Below are positions 1-11,854 of a stretch of 64,000 nt of DNA, one piece after another. The first letter of the stretch is position 1; each line of letters begins with the position of its first letter. The stretch comes from Cladopsammia gracilis. Lineage: Eukaryota; Cnidaria; Anthozoa; Scleractinia; Dendrophylliidae. The notes under the pieces are model-generated. The model did not search any database. It was not told where the DNA came from and saw nothing but the letters and a program-made list of their open reading frames with translations. The stretch is taken from NCBI GenBank assembly GCA_022457155.1, contig JAJGOT010000508.1:1-64000 (forward strand), written 5' to 3'. Both the position numbers and the translations under genes were made by a program.

Positions 1-212
1 GGTCTGAATAAATCGCAACTTGCAAAACGTCAGCCTTACCTATTCCAAAATCTCACATTTTCGTTTCATTTTCAAGAATTGCATGTTTACTATTTCTTGG
101 TGTTTTTGTATTATTTATAAGTCCAGTGGCTTCCTTTGGGCTTCCTTGCCACTAAAGTTTATATTTATGTAGCTGTTTTCAATATATGGTAATAAACTTG
201 AACTTGAACTTG
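1..212 (+). repeat. Non-LTR retrotransposon 3' end with (TTGAAC)n tail
   Basis: The stretch ends in a polyadenylation-like AATAAA at about 190 followed by three TTGAAC hexamers. Short 3' tandem tails of this kind are typical of CR1/L2-type LINEs and of SINEs that share their tails. No reading frame of the element is visible upstream because the window starts here. Family is inferred from the tail only. Confidence 0.45.
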
Positions 213-363
213 ATTAGTAAATGATTTTGTAAATAAAGTGAAGTTAAGCATGGTCGAGTTTTCGTTACAGTCTAGGCTTGCCCCAGTCTAGACATGCCTT
301 ATTTCATAATACCGGAAATTTAATTAAGGTTTATTTACATCAACCATTTGGGGAGTAATGATA

Positions 364-485
364 CCTCGAGTTGGACTTCGAGTTCGAGTTCGAGTTCGAG
401 TTCGAGTTGGACTTCGAGTTGGATTTCGAGTTGGATTTCGAGTTGGACTTCGAGTTGGACTTCGAGTTGGATTTCGAGTTAGTAG
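364..485 (+). repeat. CGAGTT-type minisatellite, left array
   Basis: Tandem hexamer/12-mer array built from CGAGTT, with the variants GGACTT and GGATTT between. It starts with four plain hexamers and continues as mixed 12-mers. It is the mirror image of the array at 2117-2225. Confidence 0.9.
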
Positions 486-1917
486 GAAAAAAATCGAGAA
501 AAATTAAAAAAAAGAAAACAGCATTTAACTAGATTGTCACCACAGTGTATTAATAAAGGGAAAAGATTCACAAAAGATTCCATCTTGGATATCAACACTC
601 ACTACAAGCCGACCGAGACCTTTCAGTACACACACATCGTCTCACGCCACCCACCAGGCGTAAAATATGGATTCATTGAAGGCGAAAGCAAAAAGATTGC
701 TTAGAACTAACTCTTCATAAAAAAGAAAACATTTGAAGAGAGCGTTTGAAAATTCAAACAACGCCTCAAATCACGGGGTTACCCAGAAAACATCATAGAA
801 AGGTCTCTTTGCCTCTAGACAATCGGCACTTACACAAAAGAAAAAAGGTCACGAGAGGATACTGCCTTTTGTCACAACGTACCATCTGGCAGCACAGGTA
901 GCCTAAAGCTCAAGTGATAAACGTCGTGGTAACTGGCGTAATAACGAAATTATAAGGATTTGTATTGGGAAAATTCACTTCGAGTTTGAGCGTAAAATTA
1001 GGAACGATATTTGAATAAAACTGGTTCACCTGAACTTCTTTGTGTGTTTACTTGTGTCTCAGTGAGTGGTTTTGCGGTCGATTCGCGATTCCAGCGATTT
1101 TTAGTTCAACTGTTTCAGTCCTCCCCCTGAAATAGACAACACTCCGCTCATCGAGCCGATCAGATCCACCGAAGGAAATCGGCCGTAAAATCGCTCCAAC
1201 GCCTCCAGTCGCCTCGAAATTCTACTTAGACCATAGTCGATAGTTCTGCTTTCCATTCGTTATCTTCATCAGAGTCGCACATTACATTGAGAGAGAATTA
1301 AAGGTCGCTAATCTCTGCAAACTTTCCCGTTTTGAGCCATCAGAAACGGCTTTATTCATACTTCGCGTTCATCCGTTCAGTAGCAGTGCGAACGGCATAT
1401 ATATTAGCCAAGTTAATCCAATGGCAAAATAGATCAAGTCGCTCATCTGTTTACTATCTAAAGTACATGCAATTAACGAGATAGCCCCAAACAACTCTTC
1501 TTCTGCATAAGCTTTACTCGCAGCACTCCACTTTCCAATGGAAACTACTAGTTTATCTTGTACAGGATTTCACTGATCCAGATCCGCGCGGCCAAATTTC
1601 TTGCCTACCTTGCCCGCGCGATACAAACGTCTGTGAAATTTGCCGACTTTGCGGAGCTATATCTCCATTATTTTAAAAGATATCGCTTTTAAACCCGGCC
1701 ATTTTACTAATTTTGAGATGCTTTTCCCAGTAGTGTCGATGAATTATTGCTATCAGGCCCATATAAAATTTTAGAAAAACCGTGATAAGGTCTATTCTGA
1801 AAACGTCTTGTGATACATGTTTGTAACCACAAACAGGAAATTGTATTTGTATTCACCTGATCACCGGAGTGTCCGTGATAACTAAGAGGTTTATATTAAT
1901 TTGCTCTCTGGGACCGA
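486..1917. other. Gene-free interior of the minisatellite-bounded unit
   Basis: No open frame longer than about 60 codons, no splice-site pairs with sensible translation, and no recognised repeat. A-rich sequence adjoins both minisatellite arrays. Confidence 0.5.
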
Positions 1918-2072
1918 ATTTAGTGTCTGTTGTCCGTATTAGAGACGGTCCGTATTATAGAGGTCTTTTTTAAAGAAAATATGTGAGAATTTTGTCGGGA
2001 CACAGGAAACTGTCCGTAATAGAGAGGTGTCCGTATTAGAGAGGTGTCCGTAAGGAGAGGTTCGACTGTCGA
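1918..2072 (+). mobile_element. Right end of a pogo-like DNA element (fragment)
   Basis: The sequence matches the right part of the complete copy at 25099-25933: repeated GTGTCCGTATTAGAGAGGT motifs, a T/A-rich core with GAGAATTTTGTCGGGACA, and the terminus GAGAGGTTCGACTG. The left end is absent and no TA follows the terminus, so this is a truncated copy sitting next to the minisatellite array. Confidence 0.65.
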
Positions 2073-2116
2073 TTTTTATCGATTATATTTTTTCATATTT
2101 GTATTTTATTTTTTTT

Positions 2117-2225
2117 AACTCGAAGTCCAACTCGAAGTCCAACTCGAAATCCAACTCGAAATCCAACTCGAAGTCCAACTCGAACTCGAACTCGAACTCG
2201 AACTCGATGTCCAACTCGACGTTTC
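2117..2225 (-). repeat. CGAGTT-type minisatellite, right array (inverted)
   Basis: Reads as AACTCGAAGTCC and AACTCGAAATCC units on the plus strand, with plain AACTCG hexamers at the outer edge. Read on the minus strand it reproduces the variant order of the array at 364-485. Confidence 0.9.
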
Positions 2226-2439
2226 GGGATTCCCGGACACATTTGTTATAAAGTCTTATTATTCTTGTTAATGGCACGTAGAAGGAGAGCGGTATTATTT
2301 GACCAAGCCTTTCATTGAGAATTTGACGGTTTGAAGTGGTGTGAATGTCGTCAAATTTCCGTCTTATGAAGAAAACACAACAAGCAAGTTCTAAACCTAT
2401 GAAACAGTTTAAAAACTCTTCGGGGACCGTATGGGGTCA

Positions 2440-2690
2440 TTGAATCCCCGTGTTGAAGCCGCAAATGCAATAATTGACCACAAATGTGATAAAGCCCCCA
2501 AATGTAATAAGGTCTGACCATAAATGTAATAAAGCCCTCAAATTTAATACGAATTGACCACAAATGTAATAATGGATTTTTCCGTGCGTTCTTCAGTTTG
2601 CACAACAGGGCTACTAGCCCTAAGTTGTGAGGACCAGGATTTCGCCAGTCATGCAAAAGGAGGATATTACCATCTTCCCGGCATGCACTT
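2440..2690. mobile_element. Fragment of a dispersed element with ACCACAAATG subrepeats
   Basis: Contains four or five degenerate copies of TTGACCACAAATGTAATAA, then GTGCGTTCTTC and the terminus-like GGAGGATATTACC..CTTCCC. The same subrepeats recur at 11525-11663, and the last part recurs in inverse order at 10112-10210. These are pieces of one repeat family; its class cannot be decided from the ends. Confidence 0.55.
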
Positions 2691-2699
2691 CAAGTAAAG

Positions 2700-5600
2700 T
2701 ATATTATCAAACGGCGGCGACCCGCAGGCAGCTCATTTTACACAGACGACTTTGAGGTTGGAGGTCAGTTGGTCGTAGCGAAGATCTGTCAAAATAAATC
2801 TATGTTAACCTTTTTATTCTATTCACCTTTACAGAATATTTTTCCATTTCGGGTTATGTTTTCAGTTTGATTTAAGGCAGGCCGCTTAACCTCCCACGCG
2901 ACGCTTATCGCGGGTTTCGTTCGTCTAGCAGTTGTTTTATATTTTCAGTTAGCGGGAATTATTTCACGGCTCTGTTCACCAATGTTAGGTTCAATAATTC
3001 AAAGCAAGCAAATATACGGATATTTCTTATAATATAAGCAGGCATTGTTTTGAAATGGCGAGATGCGGTTTATTGATTCAAAGTATTTGTGAAGAGATTT
3101 CAAGCGTCTACCACTCAGCTAAACCACTCGGCACGCGACTGTCCTGCTGTGTTTGTTTACGGTTATTGTTATTTTTAGTTTAAAATCGATCTTCGCTTTT
3201 CTCGCTATTTTGTGACTTTTCTATGGTACGAGCACTAATCATTCAGTTTCATTTCATTTTATATTTTGCTGTGACCAAAATAAAACTAGAATCGGTCCAC
3301 AAATGCAATAAGATCTTCTCACAAACGACGCCCCACTCGGAGCTTGCCGGATGCAGTCACTTTCAATTCATCGCAGATAAAAACAAACAGCCGCCGAAAT
3401 AAATCACTTTCAACTTCAAAATTTAGGATGAAATCGTGAAGTCAATTGGAGTCAATTAGGTTTTCGAGAAAGTTTATACCTTAAATGACTGGAATTGGGT
3501 ATTATTTGGCTTTTGACTTGCCTTTTTTGAATAGAACCAACCAATTTAAAATATGCATTATCGATGACTACAAACAGACATGGACGACAACAGTCAAACT
3601 ATACCACGATAATTTTTTTCAACTCCACTTTAAAAAAAAAACATTTCCTGGCACATTATTAATAGAGAAACAAGAGGCTATACTTAGCCTATACTCATGC
3701 GCATGAGACTCTAAGACGCGTTTATTTAAGTTACCAATTTTTTTGTGCTCGCTTTTAATATTTAATTTATTGATTCCCGATCAAATCCACACTCGTCTAT
3801 TACTTTCCAAGTCGTGAATTATTTCTGTTACATTTGAAAAGAATACTTGAAAAAATAGGCAGTCGAGGACATGCTGTAAAAAGAAAATTGATAATCAATA
3901 TAAAGACTTAGTTTTCCTGTGTTACTAAATCGCATGCAACCGGTGTAAAATGGCTTATTCCAGAAAAAGTCCCCCCCCCCCCCCCCCCCCCGACGCATGC
4001 AATATTTTTTTACCCCTCCCCTGCCCGTATTTCCCGGCCAGGCCGACCAACCCTTTTAACCCAGATGCCCCCTCCTGCCCGGATTGCCATTAGCTTTTTG
4101 TAGGCCCTAAATAAACAGGAAATCACATTCAGGAGACCCGGGATTTTTTTTTAAAGTTTTCAAATCTTTGGTGAGAATTGCTATGAATTGGTCAAACATT
4201 TTGTAAATAAACGTTGCGTGACGCATTCACTAAAATCTCTCCGTGATTTAAGACCAAATCGAAATGCCGAAATGTTTCCATAACTTAAAGCTGGTTCTTT
4301 AAAAAATGCTTTGATTTTGCCATCTACAATAAGTTTTTACCAGGCTTCACAGTTTCTTCAAAGTGTTCAAAGTGTCCCAAATACACAATTTTGCTTTATG
4401 CAAATTTTTATGTCAAATGTAATTTGATAGCAAGCAGTTTTTATATGACCACTGAATAAAAAAATATATTTTCTATAAAAGGTCGAAACCTTTGAATGAA
4501 ACTCATATTTCCTTGAATGAAAATGTCTCTCCTTTGATTAAAAGAGTCAAACACCTTTCAGAATTCAGTGATTTTCTGCTTCTGGAAGTCTTGGCGATTT
4601 ATTGTGTCCTAATTACTGCGCGGAACCGGCTAGCGTCTGCGAAAATATAATAAACATCACAAAATAATTCAATTCAGCAACCTATTTTTATTATGCTTTC
4701 TATAATTTCCGACTTTTTCTGTGTAATGGAATGCCAATCTTATCCGGAAAAATGATTCGCGTAATGCTTTCGCTAATAAAAAAAAAACAGTTCTGAATGG
4801 TCAAAGGTACAGAAATGAAATGCTGGCGGCGTTTGAATCATGAGTTCGGATAGCTCATGGTCTTCAAACAAACACTTCGATTCACAGCTCGATTTTTCAC
4901 TAAAACCTTTTTCCAAACCACGAAAACACCTAAAATAATCTTTGAAAACAATGCTTGGCCACATTTGGTGAAAGCTGTGCTTGGTAAAGCAGTAAAAAGA
5001 ACGAGAAAGTTTCCATGGATCCAAAGCGGGCACGTACAAACAGAACTGTGTTGGGGTCTGTGTTGACAATCGAGTCGTCTAATCCGAAGCTATCAGAACT
5101 GTCTCATCGTATAGCAATCGGGTGAACTCGCACAACTTCGCGCTTCGAAAGATCGGACTTACTTACACAGGTGACAACATAGTGGTTACTAGTAACCTAG
5201 TAACCACAAAAAGCAATAAAGTCAGTAAAAATCGACATTAATATGACACGCATTCCACAGTCCATAATCCACAGAAGTCCAGTCCCGAAGTCCAAATTTT
5301 TAATTAAATCTGATGGGCTGAAGTACGACGCTGTTTTGCCGTGTTTTTCTATTGTTCTTTCTTGAAAAAAGTCTTGAAATTACTCTCCACAGGCAGCGAG
5401 GACTGCTCCGATCCAGACATTGTAAAGAATCGGCAGTAAAAACGGGAATAAATTGACAATGTGCTTATCAGTGCGAGAGATCGATGTTTGGCATTTTTGC
5501 CTCGGAAGAACTCTGATTAAAAATAGCTCTTAGTTTTTTCAGAATCGCGACAAATTCGGCCTCAAGTTGTATGCTGTGTATAAAAGCAACGTTTACCTCG

Positions 5601-5940
5601 ATGGGAGAAATACAGGACTGACTTATACACCAATAAGACCACATGACGGAAAATGTTTGTCGTGCGCATGCGTATCAAGCATTTGTCTTATATTTCAATT
5701 TACCATAAGAAAAGAAGCAATTTATATTTTAATAATTTAAACAAGATAAGAAGACGTCCGACATAAAGAAGAGTTACTCCTTTCATTCAGTCATTGTACT
5801 GCAAACCACGTTACTATTGAATGTTTTACAAATGAAGGCTGTACCACAATGAAGCCAGTCATTCTTGTGAAACTAATATATACCTGACGTGAACATTACT
5901 GATGTGAGTAGGGTTGTAGGAGACGCTGTCGTGACACTTC
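2700..5940. other. Gene-free stretch with a 21-base C tract
   Basis: No coding region can be supported. A run of 21 C is at 3971-3991. An isolated copy of the ACCACAAATG subrepeat lies at about 3297. Open frames at 3485-3706 and 4773-5069 have no protein character that I recognise and no splice context. Confidence 0.5.
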
Positions 5941-5954
5941 AGTAACGATGTTTT

Positions 5955-6016
5955 GCCGGAAGTGAGAGTAGCCGGAAGTCACCAAACAGGAAGTGTAAAG
6001 CTGTGAACCGGAAATG
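5955..6016. promoter_or_regulatory. Cluster of ETS-type GGAA motifs
   Basis: Four motifs with a GGAA core occur within about 60 bases: CCGGAAGTGA, CCGGAAGTCA, CAGGAAGTG and CCGGAAATG, starting near 5956, 5972, 5987 and 6008. CCGGAAGT is the standard ETS-family binding core and clusters are common in TATA-less animal promoters. No downstream gene is proven; the nearest well-placed ATG (6241) opens only 29 codons. Regulatory role is inference. Confidence 0.3.
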
Positions 6017-6019
6017 CAC

Positions 6020-7620
6020 AATTTAAAATATGCGTGAATACATTTGCATGCAAAATCGTGACACAAAAAAGAAAAACGGAGGGCATTTTATAACTCATGC
6101 CGCTACGCGCATGAGTAATAAGGTACGAATTGTTTTATTTCCATGCCTTCACATCAAGGTGGCTCGATATAGTTTTTTTTGGCGCGCGCAGATTGGGTTC
6201 TAATTTTGAAAATTTGAGTCAAGAAAAAGGATAAACAAACATGGCCGCAGCACTCCTGTCGCGATTTATTTTGCGCTGGCCCACAGGCGGTGTTGGACAC
6301 GCTTCGCGCTGCATGTTGGGAGAAATTTAATCTTTACGTTATTTGCATCTTGACGCCAACCAGTCAACATCTCTGCTCTCCGTGATTCAAAGACGATTAG
6401 AGGTAGATTTCTTCGCTTTCTTGGAGAAATTACTGCGCTTCTTCGTTTTATATCTTTCTCTAACCTACTGGCTATTGTAAATGTGCATTATGGATGCTTA
6501 GAACAGCTATAAAGGACCGAATTTAGTGATGAAAGTCCCGATCGCAACGTGCGATCGCCGGCGCTCTCGCGCTCTAAAAAGAAAGATCGCTTGATCCGCC
6601 TGATCGCAGGTTAATCGTAACGAGAAAGGCGATATTAACGTCCGTCAGTCGATCTTTTGCCGAAGTTTACAACCGTCACGTATTCTCGTCTTTGTTTAGT
6701 GAATTCGTGCAAGGAATTTAGAAACTGGCGTGAATCTGAAGAATCGTTTGCTCTTGTTTACACGGGATGTTTTAGAAGCGCCAAGGCAAGAAAAATGAAC
6801 TGCTGGTTTTGCAGAAGGCCTCATATTGCATTTTATTCTTTAGGGCAGAGTGTAATGAATACTTTGCGAGCCGTTTATACCTACGAATTACAGCAGCTTA
6901 CTGCCACTGGTAATTTGTAAAAAAAATTGGAAATAAAATGCTCTACTAATGCACCACTGAAAGTCCATCTTGCACAATTATTGTATGGGTGGCATTTTTG
7001 AAAAGCTGGAGAGCCTTTACTTTAATATTTAGGGAAGTGTATGTTGCTGCTACAACAAATTTAATTATTTGTGTCAGCATTATTGTATACTATTTTTCTA
7101 TAAAATGATGTACTTTTTGGCCAATCAGTTGTAAATTTCATAAATTAACTTTTATTTCTTTATTATGAAATTGATTCTGCCAAACTGACCAGCCACCTGC
7201 ATAGGTGCATCTTGGGATAGAGAGGAGAAAGACCAAAACAATCAAGACTTTTACTTGGTTGCACCTTTCATTTGCAACACAAAATGAGCAAATAGAACAT
7301 GACATCACATATTACCCGGTATCTTCCATTGTGGCAGACACCAATAATGACTCAATACCAGCATTCACCCTCTTCTTTTTTCGTGGCAAAGATCTACATG
7401 CATGTACAGTGAAAGTGGAACTTAAAGAACTTGCCAACTAAATAATTCAACTGCAAAAAATGTCAATTAAAATTTTCAAGGAAGCTGAAATGGATTCCAT
7501 GGCTGTATGTTTAAAACTGTTATAAAAACTAGTATGCCAGTGCTTCCTTTAAATCGACAGTGGTTGAATTAGTGGTTGATTAGGAGATAAACTAGAAAGG
7601 GATAACCTCTTATCTCCTTT
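6020..7620. other. Gene-free stretch
   Basis: Moderate GC near 6500-6650 falls to AT-rich. No frame shows a known domain. The longest open frames here begin at non-ATG codons and look accidental. Confidence 0.45.
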
Positions 7621-7650
7621 TCACTTTTTCAATGGAATTGTAAATAAACA

Positions 7651-7692
<42 letters not shown>
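7621..7692 (+). repeat. (ATT)n microsatellite after a retroelement-like tail
   Basis: About twelve TTA/ATT units follow ATTGTAAATAAACAG. A trinucleotide tail directly after an AATAAA-like signal is usual for 3' ends of non-LTR elements, so this is probably a retroelement tail; no coding part is seen upstream. Confidence 0.7.
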
Positions 7693-7982
7693 ATTTTATA
7701 CAATAAGACTTGTATGATGGTGTTATAAGGAATGGCATAACAATTCAAATTCCCCACATTTGTTGCCAGTTTCTCCTGCAAACCCCTCGGGCCTCACATT
7801 GATTTAGTGGTATGACATGTACAAAACAAGTGACTCAGATACCATCATTCTTTTATTATTCAAGTCCTCCTATGTTCAATAATTAAGTAAATTATGTTCA
7901 GTATGTTACTTAAATTCAACACCTTTTAAAAGTGCTACTTTCCAGTCTTATATTGCAAGTAATCTCCTATTTCCTATTTGTG

Positions 7983-8088
7983 GATAGTCAAGTGAGGTAA
8001 ACATGCGAGTGTCTATGCCGGAAAATTGGCTCAGGTAGCCAATGTTCTTGCACACTGGCTTGCATGTTTCCCTTGCTTGACTATCTCA
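7983..8088. repeat. Imperfect hairpin (small foldback element)
   Basis: GATAGTCAAGTGAGGTAAAC near 7984 pairs imperfectly with GTTTCCCTTGCTTGACTATC near 8069, with a loop region of about 65 bases. Size and structure fit a miniature inverted-repeat element; a structured RNA is also possible. Confidence 0.5.
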
Positions 8089-8089
8089 C

Positions 8090-10110
8090 CAAATAATCCT
8101 TGAGAGAAATAAGAGACTCCCTACTTTGTAGTCTATATGATTGAGTCTCTCCACTATACACTGCTTATAGTAGTTGTTACATTTCTTGAAATATATATTC
8201 CTGAAAACAATTTGGGCCCTATAATTCAAATTTTTCAAAGTTTCAATTATAATTGATGTAAAGCAGGTTTTCACAAACCAAAAAAACTTTAGTTTCTTGA
8301 ATTTTATCAGTGTTGTGAACATAAGAAATATTTTTTTACATGAAACAAAATTTGGCACAGAATATTTTCAGGACCTTCATGAGAAATGTATAACAAGTTC
8401 TTTTCCAAACTGCAAATTTGAAATAGACTTCATGATTAAGGAGTCAGGGAATACTTGAAGGGCTCAGTGCAAAAAGGGGCCTACTGTATGTGCTAATGTT
8501 TGAAAGAAAATCCAACAAAACATTTTATTTTGAGGCCCTGGACATGAATTTACAGTTTTAAAAGCACTTGAAATGGCAAAAATGCTTGAGCACTATGTTA
8601 GAATCAAACTCCTTCCTAACATACCGGGATGTAATCTAACAACTTAAAAATTTATTATATGTTTTTTTCCCTGAATAAAGCTATGCACGAAAAGAAAGCA
8701 GGAACATTCCATGGAAGCTGTCTTAGTTAGTAAACAAAACAATATATTTGTACATGGGGTGAAGAGCCTTCGGGCCGTTTAGAACCTGAAATACCTAGAA
8801 GAAAAAATATATGTATTTTAGATAAAAGGAGTCAGTAAAAAAATAGTATTCTGAGTTCCAAAAGTTTGTTCTTATCCCGACAAAGCAAGTTTGCGTGCAT
8901 CAATCACGCCATAACCTACCGTGAAATCTTACAAGATAATACGTGACAAACGCGAAAAAAGCTACAGCTTCAAGTCGATTTTTCACCACTAAAACGGCGG
9001 GGCCCCAGTGGCCCCCCCCCCCCCCCCCCCCCGACCTTTTCTCAAAGTTTAACTATTAAACTTTAATTCTGTGCAAAAATAAATCCAAATACTGACCGAA
9101 CGATGTAAAGAAAGGGCAAACTAAATATCCGTGTCACACATTAGTGGTAAACAAAGATTTTGAAGACAACATGGTTTTCATTGAACAAATTTGACACAAA
9201 ATATGCTCACCTGAAGCTACAAGTTGGGTTATAGCTTGCCACGGTATTTCTCTTTCGGCCCTCCGAAAACGATAAACTAAAACGTTCGATGAAACGAGAA
9301 ATCACTCCAAGAACAGAGAGGAGACCTCAACACGAAAGAGTGAAGACGGCCGCCATTAGTATCACTAAAGTAACGCGTGATTGGACGAATGAAGTCACGT
9401 GGACCGTGTTCAACACCGCCTGGCCGGCCCGGTGGACTGTGTTTTTCACGTGTATGCAAGCTAGGCTCACATTCTTCTTTCTTTAGTGGTAATGTGTTTT
9501 ACCGAGAAAAAGAAAACAGGGCGTCAAAGTTCACAAAAATGCAGTGAAGAATGGTTTCGCGCATGCGTAATTGCTGATCTTGTCGTGTCAAAATTTTAAG
9601 AATTTCGAAACTTTCGAAGTCCACACTTCCGCTTCCGCTCGGTAATTTTTTTTATTTTTTGCATGTTGACTTCGCTCTTTCCGAAGTGCGTTTTGAGCGA
9701 TTTTCAAAAAAATTTGTCAACAGAAAAAAATAATTAGCAAAGAATTCTAAAAAACGTATTTTTTGTTTAAAATTTCTGACAGTTTTTTTTTAAGTTGGTA
9801 TTCAGGTAGAACACAGGGGTCAAAGGCCGTATGCAAAATTTAAACAGAATTCACCGTGGCATTTTAAAGAAAATTGAAGATATGTCTGTTTTAAGGCCCT
9901 ACTTAAAAGCCCAACGGTGTTGCCATGGCAACGCCAACCTCGATACATCTATGGCAAATTAATACTGTAATATTATCTTGATTTCGGGGTAAAATGTAAT
10001 GACGATCCGCAAAGTATAACATGTAATTGTTTTGCCTCCAAATATATTATACAGGGAAACCAAAATACTATATCGAGCCACCTTAAAGCGAGGAAATCCA
10101 TGTACAACTT
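8090..10110. other. Gene-free stretch with a 21-base C tract
   Basis: A run of 21 C lies at 9012-9032. Around 9330-9400 there is GC-richer sequence with GACGGCCGCCATTAG and an inverted CCAAT (GATTGG), resembling a small promoter region, but the ATG it offers on the minus strand opens only nine codons. No gene supported. Confidence 0.45.
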
Positions 10111-10111
10111 T

Positions 10112-10290
10112 GACTAAAATACGTGCGTTCTTCGGTTCCACCGGAAGTCATTCACCCGAATTTTACCCAAAGCACGCTGGGAAGACGGTAATATCCTCCT
10201 TTAGTCATGCATATCTTTCTCGGACAACCAAAATTGGACAAACGGAAGTTGTTTATGTAGTGTGTAGGACGTCATCTGTCATTCACGTGA
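10112..10290 (+). mobile_element. Fragment of the same dispersed family as 2440-2690
   Basis: 10204-10290, including CTTTCTCGGACAACCAAA, matches 11664-11750 in inverse orientation, with further identity through the GTAGTGTGT.GG part. 10175-10208 matches 2649-2690 inversely. This defines a family with internally inverted pieces dispersed through the first 12 kb. Confidence 0.65.
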
Positions 10291-10639
10291 CCAAACCTGA
10301 AGTTGCTATTATCTTAACTAAACATTTTCTAGTACGGAACCAACGCCCAGTTATAAAATGTAAACGAAGTAATGTTCTGAGTGAATAGCTGTCATGTTAA
10401 AAGAAACGTTTTTTTCACATTTCACAACCTGAACGAACGTACGCGCAATTACTTATCCTAGCCTCTTATCATTTCGTTTCAGTTCACTGAGGTCTAAGCG
10501 GTATACCACGTCATCGGGCACATGATCAACCTGGAAATAGGTACTTACATCACCTTGCCACTAAACTTTGACCGAGCTGTCTCTGGCGTAAGAAAAAACA
10601 TCACGTGTCTTTCACCTCATGTGACTATATCTACTGTTA

Positions 10640-10880
10640 TTAAAACAACGTATATGATGATAATCACTTTGTAAGAGTTTGTATGTAGATTTTATGTAGA
10701 CTACGTATTTGTTTGTAAACGTCATGTGAAATGTTTTCGTTCGTTAGTATTAGTTTAGATGTTGTTTCACGTTAGTGTAATTTATTATATTGTGAATATT
10801 GTATTGTAAGTAGTGAATAACTAGTCGTAGTGTTTGCAAGTAGTTGATTGTTGATTGAATAAATGTAAAAAAAAAAAATA
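10640..10880 (+). mobile_element. Retroposed 3' end with AATAAA and A-tail
   Basis: AT-rich sequence with GAATAAATG about 8 bases before a run of 12 A at 10868-10879. The layout (signal then A-tail) suggests the 3' end of a retroposed transcript. The source gene or element is not recognisable. Confidence 0.4.
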
Positions 10881-10889
10881 TCGGTCACA

Positions 10890-11519
10890 TGTTCAATCCC
10901 GCGAAGTAACAACTACAATACTGAAGAGCGCCTTGCAACCAGACTTTGTAAAATATTGTTAAATAAACTGAGTACTACTTTCACCTGGATACTCTACCAT
11001 TTCAGAGGCAAATAAAATCTCCGTAACATCACCCAGTAGCAGTACCTCTATATGAAACAGAATAAACTACACGTATAGACAGGATACCGGTGTACAACAG
11101 GTTTCGTGACAATCAACTCACAGAGAGAAAACTTAGTGCGACCGAAGGGCATGCCAGTTAAAAGTTCAAAGTTTAATTGTTCAAATCGCCCTCCTTTTGG
11201 TAAAAGCATGCGCACACAAATGATACGAGTCCCACATACGGTAATGCATGCAATCAGAAGCTTGAACTAACAATTTCAACAGCAAACATGGCATTCCTAC
11301 AACAAAACTTTTCAACGTCTTCGTCAACGATAGCAGTGTGCACCGCCGAATTTAATATAAATTTTTGGTTCAAACAAGGTACGGTACTAGATATAGTCTG
11401 AGGCAGTGAACGTTACTGAAGACGGGTGTGTGAGCTTGTCAAGTGCGCCGGGCAATACCGATTATCTCAAACCAGCCAAGCGGTGCTGGATTAAGTTTAA
11501 GCCACGCCATATGCCACAG
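10890..11519. other. Gene-free stretch
   Basis: No frame, splice pair or repeat that I can support. Confidence 0.4.
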
Positions 11520-11760
11520 GGCTTTATTACATTTGTGGTCAATCCTTATTACATTTGAGGACTTTATTGCATTTGTGGTCAATTATTACATTTGTGGCTT
11601 CAATAATAATTGACCACAAATGCAATAAAGCCCTCAAATGTAATAAGGATTGACCACAAATGTGAATGACAGATGACATCCAACACACTACATAGACAAC
11701 TCCAGTTTCTCCTAGTTTGGTTGTCCGAGAAAGATAATGCATGACTGGCGACTCCGCCGC
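11520..11760. mobile_element. Foldback made of ACCACAAATG subrepeats plus flank
   Basis: 11529-11585 and 11605-11663 are inverted arms of about 58 bases with one or two mismatches, each made of ACCACAAATG(C/T)AATAA subrepeats. The segment to 11750 continues as the inverse copy of 10204-10290. It is a foldback or palindromic member of the family found at 2440-2690. Confidence 0.7.
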
Positions 11761-11799
11761 CATAACGAGCCAGACGTTCTTAGCAACCAAAAAAAAACA

Positions 11800-11852
11800 A
11801 GACCTCCCTCTGAGATATAGGGAAATTTGCCCTATATCTCAGAGGGAGGTCT
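11800..11852. repeat. Perfect 23-bp hairpin with 7-base loop
   Basis: The arm 11800-11822 (starts AGACCTCCCTCTGAG) is the exact reverse complement of 11830-11852, separated by AAATTTG. Perfect pairing over 23 bases indicates either a very recent palindromic insertion or a selected structured RNA such as a small-RNA precursor. A run of A precedes it. Confidence 0.85.
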
Positions 11853-11854
11853 AG

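Larger units (their letters stand above)
364..2225. mobile_element. Unit bounded by inverted CGAGTT minisatellites
   Basis: The arrays at 364-485 and 2117-2225 are near-identical reverse complements, including the order of variant subunits (single CGAGTT hexamers first, then 12-mers with GGACTT or GGATTT). Random minisatellites would not share the order of variants, so the two arrays behave as long terminal inverted repeats of one 1.86-kb unit. The interior has no convincing coding region and no target duplication is clear at the outer edges. Whether this is a mobile unit or an inverted duplication is open. Confidence 0.45.

Noticed and set aside
6241..6330. Short ORF with a good start context (MAAALLSRFILRWP...)
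   Set aside because: Only 29 codons and no donor site before the stop; kept only as a possible leader frame near the ETS-motif cluster.
9289..9486. 65-codon plus-strand frame and its minus-strand counterpart
   Set aside because: The region is GC-richer and promoter-like; both frames are open by composition and neither has a domain or splice support.
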